Source: Flavobacteriales bacterium
GTDB lineage: Bacteria > Bacteroidota > Bacteroidia > Flavobacteriales > UA16
Direction: 5' to 3'
Length of the DNA stretch: 19,689 nt
NCBI GenBank assembly: GCA_030831885.1
Contig: JAURKF010000238.1
Span: forward strand, 1-19,689
The notes beneath the pieces were generated by a model, which saw nothing but the letters and a program-made list of their open reading frames with translations, did no database searches and was not told the origin of the DNA. This document shows positions 7,658 to 15,987 of this stretch, piece after piece. How positions within the stretch are numbered: position 1 is the first letter of the stretch; each line of letters starts with the position of its first letter. The translations under genes and the position numbers were made by a program.

Positions 7658-10384
7658 ATGCAAAAAATAATCACCTTACTTGCGTTCCTATTTATCGGCC
7701 TTACAGCGTCGGCACAAGGCTTCGTGACCGGTGTGGTGCGCGACTCCCTCACCAATGAGGCACTTCCCGGAGCGTTCATCATGTATGATGATGGCAAGGG
7801 AACCGCTACCGATATGGACGGAACTTATCGCTTACAATTACCCGCCGGTTCATACACGCTGAAATGCTCATTTGTTGGTATGGAGTCTAAGTCAGAAATA
7901 ATATCCATCGGCGAAAAGGACATTATAATGAATTTCTATCTGGTATCAGGCGCAACCATGACCGAGGTGAATGTCATATCCGACATGGCCGTGGGTCGCA
8001 AAACGCCCGTAGCCTTCAGTGATATCCCTTCAATCAAAATCAAAGAAGAACTTGCATCACGCGATATTCCGATGATTCTCAACACCACTCCGGGTGTTTA
8101 TGCAACACAATCGGGAGGTGGTGATGGCGATGCGCGTGTAAACATCCGTGGATTCAATCAGCGCAATGTGTCGGTAATGGTGGATGGCATTCCCATGAAC
8201 GACATGGAAAATGGATGGGTATATTGGAGCAACTGGTTCGGCCTCGACAATGTGACACAGAAAATGCAGGTACAGCGCGGACTGGGGGCTTCCAAACTGG
8301 CTGTTCCGTCCATTGGTGGCAACATCAATATCATGACGCAAGGGATGGAGGAAAAATTCAACGTAAAACTTTCTACAGAGCTGGGCAACAATAACAACAT
8401 GCGTCAAGGCTTCGGTATTAACAGCGGCCGCTTGCGCGGCGGCTGGGGAGTGACAGCAGCATTTTCGTACCGTACCAATGAAGGTTGGGTAGAACAACTC
8501 AATTCAAAGCAACTCTTTTATTTCTTGAAGTTGCAAAAACAATTCGATAAACATTCGTTCTCAGTTTCTGCTATGGGCAGCCCGCAAGAACACGAGCAGC
8601 GCCTGGGTCGCAACCGACTTTCATTCTACGATGTAGATTATGCTTTGTCCCAAGGCGCCGATACAACAGGCTCCTTTACTCAACAAATTCCCATCGACCG
8701 CGGGCTTCGCTTCAACTCCGAATGGGGTTATCTGTCGCGCAATCGATACGACGCCGATGCACCTGTTGAAGTGCAATCGGGGCGAAACAACTACTACCAT
8801 AAGCCGATTGTCAACTTCAAACATTTCTGGACACCCAATGAAAAATTTGCTCTGTCCAATGTCTTATATGCTTCATTCGGAAACGGGGGTGGTATGCGAC
8901 CCAATACATCCATCCAAGACTCCACAGGGCATATCGACTTTCAATACATGTATGACAAGAACACCAAGACCTTTACTAACTTCTTGGGGGTTGTAATAAG
9001 TCCGGCCAACCTCACCTATGTTGACGATCCTACTAAATATGCGGCCTCCTATTATCTGCAATCGAGCATAAACAACCATCAATGGTATGGTCTGCTTTCT
9101 ACATTCAAATCCGAATTGAACAAACAATTAGAGCTATCCGGCGGACTAGATATCCGATACTATTCTGTGGATCGTTACCAAATCGTGTACGACCTACTGG
9201 GCGCAGACTACGCGCTAATTGACAAGAAGAGCACTACCGAAAATCGTTACATCCAAGATCAAAACTTAGCCTCAGAATATGAAAACACCGACCTCGGAAA
9301 AGTAATCCGCTACGAAGGTGACCGTATCAACTACAATATCACGAGCAACGTTCTTCAGTCGGGGCTATTCGCACTACTCGAATATTCCGGTGAAAGCTAT
9401 ACGACCTTCATCAACGGAACCATTTCCAACAGCCGCTATAACCGCATCGACCATTTCGCTATGCGCGATTCGCTCGGCAATGAAATAGAAAGCGGTTGGA
9501 AAAACTTCAATGGTGGCACCGTGAAGGCCGGCTTCAATTATCGCTTCAATAAGCGGGCTTCTGTGTTCATGAATACCGGCTTCCTCTCGCGTGCCCCGAT
9601 GTTGGCGAACACATACTACAGTACGAGCCTGCAAACCTTCAACAACTTGCGCAATGAAGAAATCACATCGGCTGAAGTGGGTTACAATTACAACACCAAG
9701 GAATTCAAGGCAACACTAAACGCTTATTACACCATTTGGAACAACCGACCTGTTACTGGCACACGAACCAACGGAACAGAAAACTTCTACTATAATGTTC
9801 CCGGTATGCGGGCATTACACAAAGGAATTGAACTCGACTTAGAATGGAACATCTTTAAATCGCTCAGCATAGAACAAGTAGTCTCCTCAGGTGACTGGCG
9901 CTGGAAGTCGGCAGCAACGGCTTATGTAACCGATGAGAATGGCAATACAGTTGGAGATCCCATAGAATTCGACGCACGCAACATTCGTGTAGGGGATGCA
10001 GCCCAGTTTCAAACAAGCTTTGCCCTTCGTTACAGCCCAATCAAAGGATTGTACATCAAGCCCCGCATTACATACTTCGACAATAACTTCGCAGAGTTCA
10101 ATCCCGATGGTCTGAGCGGGGAAAACGCCGGAAAGCAATCCTGGAAAATGCCAGGTTACCAAACCATTGATTTAAGCATGGGTTACGGACGTGATATTTC
10201 CAAAGATTACAACCTTGCGCTGCGCATAAACATGTTGAATATTACCAACGAAGTGTTCGTGACGGACGCGCTTAACAATGAATACAAACCCCAAAACAAT
10301 CCCGGATTTAACGCTTCTTCCGCAGGTGTTTATTACGGCATGGGCTTGCGATGGACAGTAGGACTAACATTAACGATTCGATAA
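7658..10384 (+). CDS. TonB-dependent outer-membrane receptor with carboxypeptidase-regulatory-like domain
   Basis: This 908-aa outer-membrane receptor would import a ligand using energy from TonB-ExbBD. ATG 7658 is preferred to an in-frame TTG at 7649 because it opens the signal peptide MQKIITLLAFLFIGLTASAQ. Residues about 22-103 form the carboxypeptidase D regulatory-like Ig domain typical of Bacteroidota receptors (GVVRDSLTNEALPGA...). The plug follows at about 120-230 (ILNTTPGVYATQ, VNIRGFNQRNVSVMVDGIPMND, VQRGLGASKLAVPSIGGNINI). The rest is a 22-strand-type barrel rich in aromatic residues, ending in LTLTIR. No SusD-like partner is nearby, so this is not a standard SusCD glycan locus. It sits between a lamin-tail protein and a secreted endonuclease I, which suggests nucleic-acid breakdown products as ligand; that is inference. 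Ferric or cobalamin ligands remain possible. Confidence 0.92.
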   Translation: MQKIITLLAFLFIGLTASAQGFVTGVVRDSLTNEALPGAFIMYDDGKGTATDMDGTYRLQLPAGSYTLKCSFVGMESKSEIISIGEKDIIMNFYLVSGATMTEVNVISDMAVGRKTPVAFSDIPSIKIKEELASRDIPMILNTTPGVYATQSGGGDGDARVNIRGFNQRNVSVMVDGIPMNDMENGWVYWSNWFGLDNVTQKMQVQRGLGASKLAVPSIGGNINIMTQGMEEKFNVKLSTELGNNNNMRQGFGINSGRLRGGWGVTAAFSYRTNEGWVEQLNSKQLFYFLKLQKQFDKHSFSVSAMGSPQEHEQRLGRNRLSFYDVDYALSQGADTTGSFTQQIPIDRGLRFNSEWGYLSRNRYDADAPVEVQSGRNNYYHKPIVNFKHFWTPNEKFALSNVLYASFGNGGGMRPNTSIQDSTGHIDFQYMYDKNTKTFTNFLGVVISPANLTYVDDPTKYAASYYLQSSINNHQWYGLLSTFKSELNKQLELSGGLDIRYYSVDRYQIVYDLLGADYALIDKKSTTENRYIQDQNLASEYENTDLGKVIRYEGDRINYNITSNVLQSGLFALLEYSGESYTTFINGTISNSRYNRIDHFAMRDSLGNEIESGWKNFNGGTVKAGFNYRFNKRASVFMNTGFLSRAPMLANTYYSTSLQTFNNLRNEEITSAEVGYNYNTKEFKATLNAYYTIWNNRPVTGTRTNGTENFYYNVPGMRALHKGIELDLEWNIFKSLSIEQVVSSGDWRWKSAATAYVTDENGNTVGDPIEFDARNIRVGDAAQFQTSFALRYSPIKGLYIKPRITYFDNNFAEFNPDGLSGENAGKQSWKMPGYQTIDLSMGYGRDISKDYNLALRINMLNITNEVFVTDALNNEYKPQNNPGFNASSAGVYYGMGLRWTVGLTLTIR

Positions 10385-10414
10385 AACAAACGCATATTAA
10401 CCTTTATAACCGCA

Positions 10415-12811
10415 ATGAAAAAAACAATTCAAACACTGATGATTGCCTTGATGCTTGCTGTGAGCACCACGGTATTTTCTCAAGCTATCCTACCCGCCTC
10501 ATGGAACTTCGATGTGAATGCACCAGCCGGATGGACCGAGTCGTTGGGAGCCAGCAACACCCGCTACGCCAACGGACAAAATGGTCAGGCTTGCCGCCTC
10601 GATTTCACCGCCGACTACGTTCTGCTTGAATTCGCTGAGGAGCCCGGAGCGCTTACCTATTATTTGAAAGGACAAAATTCAGGAGGAGCTTTTCAGGGAA
10701 CTTTCACCATTGAAGAAAGTGCCGATGGCAGCACCTTCACCGCGCTGCGCACACTTGCCGGAGCAGCACTTCCTGCAACAGCCTTCACTTTATTTACTGA
10801 TAATCCGGCCGCGAGCACTCGCTATATCCGCTGGTATTTCACCGAGAAAATTTCAGGTCATAACGTGGCGCTCGATGAAATCACCCTCGCAATGCCCACT
10901 GCAGGCGCAGCGCAGGAAATCAATGTAACCGATGGTTCGAATAACGTGCCCAGTGGTATTACTTACTTCATGGGAGGATCCACGCAGCAGAACTTCACCA
11001 TTCAGAACCTTGGTTCAAGCTCCCCGCTTGCGATAAGCGACGTTACAATTACTGGAGCCAACGCATCAGAGTTTTCCCTGGCATCAGCGCCAACTTCAGT
11101 AGCTGCTTTAGGCGCTGAAACATTGACAGTTAATTTTTCTCCATCTGCAAATGGATCACATTATTGCACTATCACCATCAATAGCGATGATAGCAGCGAG
11201 CCTCAATACTCCATCAATTTGTACGCGATATCAGGCGGATTAGCTACTGAGCCTTCAGCACAAGCCTCCGCTGTAACGTTTGACAATGTGCGCTCCTGGG
11301 ATTTTCAGACATCCATAACAGCAGCCGCTTCACCTGCGGATGGCTACATCGTTCTGCGCAAAAAGGGAGCTCCTGTAAGTGAGACTCCAACCGACGGAAC
11401 AGGCTATGTGCGCGGTCAGTGGATTGGTAGTTCGCAAGTGGTTTATGTTGGCAACGCAGCATCATTTGATGCCCGCGGTATCGAAGCCGGCTTCACATAT
11501 TATCTTGCTGTCTTTGCTTTCAATGGCCAGTCCGGGTTTGAAAATTACCTGACTACTTCGCCAACATCCTCTTCTGTAGATACTCCTGCACCCAACTTTG
11601 GAGCACTTTACAATGGTATTAACCTTAATAGCCCATCGCTAGTTACAGATCTAACCACCTTGATGAATCCTTCCAATTATTTCCAGATTTACTACAGCAA
11701 CTACATCAGCACACTCATCAATAATTTCTATGTGCGCGATACCGTAGTGAATGGCGCAACTCAAAACATGGTTGAGTGTCAGTATAGCGGCGTACCCTAT
11801 TTGTTTGAAGCAGGCTTCCAGTGGACTAGTCTCAGCCGCGAGCACCACTTCCCACAAAGCTGGATGCCCACCTATTTCGATGCAAGTTTCGATCAGTCGC
11901 CAGAAGTAAGTGATCTACACAACCTCTCACCGGTTTGGCAAAATGAAGTAAATGCTGTGCGCAGCAATTATCCTTATGGTGAAGTAGTAAATCCTACCAG
12001 CACGTATCAGGATTGTAAACTTGGCACCAATAGCTTGGGACAAACCGTTTACGAAATGCGCGATAGCTTCAAGGGAAATGCTGCGCGTGCGGTGATGTAT
12101 CATGCAGCCAAAAACAACACGGCGGCCGATGACTTCAGTTTGCCCGAGCAAATTTCACTTACCATCCAGTATGGTCAAAACGAACATTTGCTGAAGCAGT
12201 GGCACTTTCAGGATTTGCCCGACAGCTGGGAAATCACTCGCAACGAATACATTCAATACGAGCAGCACAACCGCAATGCGTTTATCGATCAAGTAACGTA
12301 TCCATGTTACATTCGTTTTGCTGACTTAACTCCTTTCACTCCGGAGTTTACGTTCAACAACTCAACGCTTACATGCATCGATCCGGCGCAGAGCTATCAA
12401 TGGTATTTGGATGGCAATCCGATTGCGGGTGCAACAAATGCAACTTACAACTGGACAACTTCAGGTAACTACAGTGTGGAAATTCAGCAGTTCAATGAAT
12501 GCCCTTCCTTCACATCAGAAACTTCCCTAGTTGGAACTTCTGTAGAAGAGGCAAACAACGCAACGTTCGAATTGTCGGTATTCCCCAACCCATCAGAAGG
12601 TCGCGTAGTTGTCAAAACTCACGCTTCTCGTCCAACAACTGCACAATTGAATGTACTCGATATGACCGGCAAAATTGTATTCAGCTCACAAGAAAATCTG
12701 AATGGCGGATTAAATCTAATTGCTCTCAATCACGATTTGTGCGCAGGAATTTACACGATTGAAATTCGCAGCGGAGAATCATCTCAGAGCACACGACTTA
12801 TTGTGAAATAA
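10415..12811 (+). CDS. Secreted endonuclease I family nuclease with choice-of-anchor D-like domain and T9SS tail
   Basis: This 798-aa protein should be a secreted or surface DNase/RNase. Domains in order (approximate): signal peptide 1-23; beta-rich N-terminal domain 24-165; choice-of-anchor D/HYDIN-like Ig domain 170-275 (FTIQNLGSSSPLAISDV, VNFSPSANGSHYCTITINSDD); fibronectin III-like region 280-390; endonuclease I domain about 397-640; Ig-like module 643-705 (SYQWYLDGNPIAGATNATY); T9SS type A domain about 725-798 beginning LSVFPNP. The nuclease core holds E476-H477 in REHHFPQSW, SDLHNLSP at 499-506, and NEVNAVRSN at 510-518; by analogy with the Vvn/EndA family these supply the general base His and the Mg-binding Glu and Asn. 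The domain ends with the usual RNEYIQYEQHNRNAFID-type segment. It starts 30 bases after the TonB receptor gene with no terminator between, so the two are probably one transcript. Confidence 0.93.
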   Translation: MKKTIQTLMIALMLAVSTTVFSQAILPASWNFDVNAPAGWTESLGASNTRYANGQNGQACRLDFTADYVLLEFAEEPGALTYYLKGQNSGGAFQGTFTIEESADGSTFTALRTLAGAALPATAFTLFTDNPAASTRYIRWYFTEKISGHNVALDEITLAMPTAGAAQEINVTDGSNNVPSGITYFMGGSTQQNFTIQNLGSSSPLAISDVTITGANASEFSLASAPTSVAALGAETLTVNFSPSANGSHYCTITINSDDSSEPQYSINLYAISGGLATEPSAQASAVTFDNVRSWDFQTSITAAASPADGYIVLRKKGAPVSETPTDGTGYVRGQWIGSSQVVYVGNAASFDARGIEAGFTYYLAVFAFNGQSGFENYLTTSPTSSSVDTPAPNFGALYNGINLNSPSLVTDLTTLMNPSNYFQIYYSNYISTLINNFYVRDTVVNGATQNMVECQYSGVPYLFEAGFQWTSLSREHHFPQSWMPTYFDASFDQSPEVSDLHNLSPVWQNEVNAVRSNYPYGEVVNPTSTYQDCKLGTNSLGQTVYEMRDSFKGNAARAVMYHAAKNNTAADDFSLPEQISLTIQYGQNEHLLKQWHFQDLPDSWEITRNEYIQYEQHNRNAFIDQVTYPCYIRFADLTPFTPEFTFNNSTLTCIDPAQSYQWYLDGNPIAGATNATYNWTTSGNYSVEIQQFNECPSFTSETSLVGTSVEEANNATFELSVFPNPSEGRVVVKTHASRPTTAQLNVLDMTGKIVFSSQENLNGGLNLIALNHDLCAGIYTIEIRSGESSQSTRLIVK

Positions 12812-12820
12812 GTAAGGACA

Positions 12821-12897
12821 AGTGATTAGTGAATGGTGAATAGTGAATAGTGAATAGTGAAGCCTGTTGCCTCACTATTCACCATTCACTAATCACT
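12821..12897. repeat. Perfect 26-bp inverted repeat made of GTGAATA heptamers (REP-like / bidirectional terminator)
   Basis: Arms 12821-12846 and 12872-12897 are exact reverse complements over 26 bases with a 25-base spacer. The left arm and part of the spacer form a heptamer tandem array: GTGATTA, GTGAATG, then three GTGAATA and a final GTGAA (12822-12861). The right arm carries only about 3.5 units, so alternative slipped hairpins are possible. It fills most of the 98-base gap between the convergent endonuclease and rlmH genes, where it could stop transcription from both sides. No transposase is nearby. Similar low-complexity gtgaatagtgaat repeats occur in many Bacteroidota genomes, to my recollection. 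Confidence 0.9.
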
Positions 12898-12909
12898 GGT
12901 AATTTCTCA

Positions 12910-13380
12910 TTAATCGTGATGGTAACTCTCGCCCTTGAGAATAGTATGCGCTCGATACAACTGCTCCACGAGTAAGAGTCTAATCATCTCGTGTGAATAG
13001 GTCATTTTTGAAAATGAAATCTTTCCATTTGCGCGTGCATACATAGCTTCGGAAAAACCAAATGCTCCGCCGATAATAAGCACCAATTGTTTGGCTCCAC
13101 TGTTCATACGGCGCTGCAGCATCTCAGCAAAGGCACGCGAAGAAAAATGGTCCCCATTTTCATCGAGAAGTAATACGGTATCTTCTGTCTTGATTTGCTT
13201 CAGGAATTGTTCGCCTTCGCGCTCCTTCAAGAGCTCATGGGTTAAGCCTTTCGCAGGCACATCCGGCAACTCTTTGTATTCGACCTTTGCATAGTGCTTC
13301 AGTCGCTCCTGATAGATTGCAATGCCTTCGCGCAAATATGCTGCGCTTGTTTTACCCAATGTGAGAATGAGAATCTTCAC
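12910..13380 (-). CDS. rlmH: 23S rRNA (pseudouridine1915-N3)-methyltransferase
   Basis: RlmH is a SAM-dependent SPOUT methyltransferase that methylates pseudouridine 1915 in helix 69 of 23S rRNA on the 70S ribosome. The 156-aa length is typical. Visible hallmarks are the LLDENGDHFSS segment at residues 71-81, the trefoil-knot SAM loop LIIGGAFGFS at 101-110, and the C-terminal YRAHTILKGESYHHD, which closely follows the family's conserved YR(A)xxIxxGxxYH ending. It is the last gene of the pepA-pdxA-rlmH run, 17 bases after pdxA, and ends just before the inverted repeat at 12821-12897. Confidence 0.96.
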   Translation of the reverse strand: MKILILTLGKTSAAYLREGIAIYQERLKHYAKVEYKELPDVPAKGLTHELLKEREGEQFLKQIKTEDTVLLLDENGDHFSSRAFAEMLQRRMNSGAKQLVLIIGGAFGFSEAMYARANGKISFSKMTYSHEMIRLLLVEQLYRAHTILKGESYHHD

Positions 13381-13397
13381 CTTAATTCAGTGACTAA

Positions 13398-14471
13398 TCA
13401 TTCGCGCTGATCGTCCTTCGAATCGCGCACATCTTGTCTGCGCAACGGATTCAATCCATACTCACGAAAGGACTTGCGTTGCTTATAGACATCGCATGCG
13501 GCGAAAATCGCGGCGCGCAAAGAAGACTCATCAGCGATTCCCTGTCCTGCAATATCGAAACACGTTCCATGGTCCGGTGAAGTGCGCACAACGGGGAGTC
13601 CCGCTGTGAAATTTACTCCGTGCTCGAACGCCAGCGCTTTAAACGGAGCCAATCCCTGATCGTGATACATAGCCAACACCGCGTCATACCGCTTGTATCC
13701 GCCGCTACCGAAGAAGCCATCGGCTCCAAATGGGCCATACACCATCATTCCTTTTTCAAAAGCTTCACGTATAGCCGGAATAATGATGTCCTTTTCCTCG
13801 GTGCCAAGTAAGCCATTATCGCCTGCATGCGGATTCAATCCAAGCACGGCAATGCGAGGACGGTTAACACCAAAATCCTTCACAAGGCTTTCATTCATCA
13901 ATTGTAACTTCTCGTGTATACGTTCCTTGGAGATGTGTTGCGAAACATCCTTCAAAGGCACGTGTCCTGTCACAATGCCGACACGCAGCGAGTCGCTTAC
14001 CAAAAACATCAGCACTTTTTCTGTGTTGGCAAACTTTGCTAGGTATTCCGTATGTCCGGGAAATTTGAACGAATCGCTTTGTATTGTATCCTTGTTGATG
14101 GGTGAAGTAACAATGACATCCACCTTGTTGCTTGCCAAATCAGCAACAGCAGCTTCAAGGCTTTTAAACGCGAACATGCCTGCATCTTTGGTTGGCTTGC
14201 CAAACTCGACTACACCTTTAAAGTCTTTCCAAACGTTCACAAGGTTTACCTTTTTGGCAATTGCATCCGATGCGCTTGCCACCGTGTTATACTGAAAGTC
14301 CTCTACGTTCACTGCCTTGCGATGCGCTTTGATTACATCAGGATGGGCGTATAGAATGGGTGTAATAGACTCAGCCATGCGAGGATCTGAAAAAACCTTG
14401 ATGACCGTTTCCAATCCAACACCATTGATATCGCCGCTGGTAACGGCCACGCGTATTTTTTGATCACTCAT
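13398..14471 (-). CDS. pdxA: 4-hydroxythreonine-4-phosphate dehydrogenase
   Basis: PdxA oxidises 4-phosphooxy-threonine with NAD(P)+ in the DXP-dependent route to pyridoxal 5'-phosphate. The protein is 357 aa, slightly longer than the E. coli enzyme (329). The N-terminal TSGDINGVGLE (residues 11-21) corresponds to the usual SGDPAGIGPE signature with some substitutions. The three divalent-metal histidines are present: H170 (TGHVPL), H215 (GLNPHAGDNG) and H270 (MYHDQG), each four residues after its E. coli counterpart. PGHTEYLAKF and LPVVRTSPDHGT are also conserved. It starts 12 bases after pepA and is followed by rlmH, forming a probable operon. The C-terminal tail after about residue 340 is basic and variable. 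Confidence 0.96.
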   Translation of the reverse strand: MSDQKIRVAVTSGDINGVGLETVIKVFSDPRMAESITPILYAHPDVIKAHRKAVNVEDFQYNTVASASDAIAKKVNLVNVWKDFKGVVEFGKPTKDAGMFAFKSLEAAVADLASNKVDVIVTSPINKDTIQSDSFKFPGHTEYLAKFANTEKVLMFLVSDSLRVGIVTGHVPLKDVSQHISKERIHEKLQLMNESLVKDFGVNRPRIAVLGLNPHAGDNGLLGTEEKDIIIPAIREAFEKGMMVYGPFGADGFFGSGGYKRYDAVLAMYHDQGLAPFKALAFEHGVNFTAGLPVVRTSPDHGTCFDIAGQGIADESSLRAAIFAACDVYKQRKSFREYGLNPLRRQDVRDSKDDQRE

Positions 14472-14483
14472 GTGATATAAATC

Positions 14484-15920
14484 TTAGCAGTAATTTTTGA
14501 GAATGAAATCATACAGCATACGCACACCTACGCCTGAGCCACCTTTGGTGCGGTAGCCGCTTGCTCCGTTGCTGTAAGCCGGACCGGCAATGTCGATATG
14601 TATCCACGGATAATCTGTAAAGTGTTCAAGAAACTTCGCAGCAGAAATTTGCCCTGCATAGGATCCGCCGAGGTTCTTGAGATCTGCGATATCGCTCTTC
14701 ATTTCATCACCATAGTCCTTCCACAGAGGAAACTGCACGGTGCGTTCCCATACATGCATGCCGCTCTCAGCAAGCTGGTCCATCACTTTGCGCTCAGCGG
14801 TTCCCATGACCGCACTAGCGTATGTGCCGATAGCTCTCACGGCTGCACCTGTAAGTGTTGCAAGATCTATACACACTTCGGGCTTGTATTGTTGCGCCCA
14901 TACAAGTGCATCGGCGAGGATAAGGCGACCTTCTGCATCCGTATTGAGAACTTCTACCGTAGTGCCATCACTGATAGTGATTACATCCTGCGGGCACACG
15001 GCGTTCATGCCGGGGCGGTTGTCGGTGGCCGGCACCAATCCAATTACATGAACAGGCAATTCATTTTTTGCAATAGCCATCATCGCCCCTACCACTGCAG
15101 CGCCTCCGCTCATGTCGCACTTCATTTCATCCATGCTGTTCGGTGTAGGCTTCAAGCTCAAACCGCCTGTATCAAATACAACTCCTTTGCCTACAAGTAC
15201 AATCGGTTTTTTATTGCGAGCCTTCTCGGGCTTGTATTCCATCACTGTAAACGTAGGCGGATCAATACTTCCGGCATTCACCGCCAGTAAACCGCCCATC
15301 TTTTTCGCTTCAATTTCCTTTTTGCCCAACACCTTCACACTAAAGCCCGCATCTTTTCCAACTTTCTGCATCTCCTTGGAAAACTGCACTGCCGTGAGGT
15401 ACGAAACAGGTTCATTGATGAGTGTGCGCGCAACCAACGTAGCTTCTACCACGTTTTGCAACGCCTCTGCATCCTTTGCCGTTACGTACTTGTCTGCGAT
15501 GTGAATGGTATTCATGGATGATTGACGCTTCTTTCTGTCTTTGAAATATTTCAAAAACTGATAATTCGCCAATGCCACACCTTCCGCTAAAGCCAGCGAC
15601 AATTCCTTTTCACCTGTGAGGTTGGTGATGCACACTTCCGATGCCTTTGCGCCATTTAAAAGGGCAAGCAACGAGGCTCCCTTCATGCGCAATTTCTCAA
15701 GCACCTCCGGTGTTGCCGCTTCCTTTTTCAGTGGCAAAAAGTAATTGTACATTCCCAACTCCTGCAGTGTAATTACGTCCTTCTCGTTTTCAATTTCCTT
15801 TTTGAAAAAAGTAAGCTGCTGTTTATCGAGTTCGGTAAGTTTCGATAATTCGTCGTTATAAAAAAGAGTTATTCCTGATGCATTGAGCAAGGTGCTCTTC
15901 GCTGATTTAATCTGTGTCAT
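14484..15920 (-). CDS. pepA: Leucyl aminopeptidase, M17 family
   Basis: This is a cytosolic dinuclear-metal (usually Zn/Mn) hexameric aminopeptidase that removes N-terminal residues from peptides. It is 478 aa, as expected for M17. The C-terminal catalytic half has the whole active-site set: K245 and D250 in VGKGVVFDTGG, the catalytic K257 in GLSLKP, D269 in KCDMSGGAA, and NTDAEGRL at 326-333 with the catalytic R332. The N-terminal half (1-160) is the poorly conserved macro-like domain. It starts at ATG 15918-15920. A TAnnTTTG element upstream (15945-15952) suggests it heads the pepA-pdxA-rlmH transcript. Some M17 proteins also bind DNA as regulators; nothing here shows that. Confidence 0.95.
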   Translation of the reverse strand: MTQIKSAKSTLLNASGITLFYNDELSKLTELDKQQLTFFKKEIENEKDVITLQELGMYNYFLPLKKEAATPEVLEKLRMKGASLLALLNGAKASEVCITNLTGEKELSLALAEGVALANYQFLKYFKDRKKRQSSMNTIHIADKYVTAKDAEALQNVVEATLVARTLINEPVSYLTAVQFSKEMQKVGKDAGFSVKVLGKKEIEAKKMGGLLAVNAGSIDPPTFTVMEYKPEKARNKKPIVLVGKGVVFDTGGLSLKPTPNSMDEMKCDMSGGAAVVGAMMAIAKNELPVHVIGLVPATDNRPGMNAVCPQDVITISDGTTVEVLNTDAEGRLILADALVWAQQYKPEVCIDLATLTGAAVRAIGTYASAVMGTAERKVMDQLAESGMHVWERTVQFPLWKDYGDEMKSDIADLKNLGGSYAGQISAAKFLEHFTDYPWIHIDIAGPAYSNGASGYRTKGGSGVGVRMLYDFILKNYC

Positions 15921-15944
15921 CCTTTAATTGGTCAATTAACCGCT

Positions 15945-15952
15945 CAAAGGTA
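15945..15952 (-). promoter_or_regulatory. Candidate -7 promoter element for pepA
   Basis: On the minus strand this reads TACCTTTG, a full match to the Bacteroidota -7 consensus TAnnTTTG, 24 bases before the pepA start codon. No TTG lies at the usual -33 distance (nearest is about 32 bases up), so this is a partial match. The 67-base queG-pepA gap has no terminator hairpin, so read-through from queG is also possible. Confidence 0.5.
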
Positions 15953-15987
15953 ATTAGAGCAGAACGCATTTTTATAGACTGCTTCAA

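Noticed and set aside
7658..10384. SusC/SusD polysaccharide-utilisation locus
   Set aside because: The receptor has the N-terminal regulatory domain seen in SusC proteins, but no SusD-like lipoprotein or glycoside hydrolase is adjacent; the neighbours are a lamin-tail protein and a nuclease.
12821..12897. CRISPR-like or transposon end interpretation of the heptamer repeat
   Set aside because: There are no spacers of regular length, no cas genes, no transposase and no flanking target duplication; a REP-like hairpin explains it better.
14598..15290. 230-codon open frame on the + strand inside pepA
   Set aside because: pepA holds all M17 catalytic motifs on the minus strand across this stretch; the + frame has no recognisable features.
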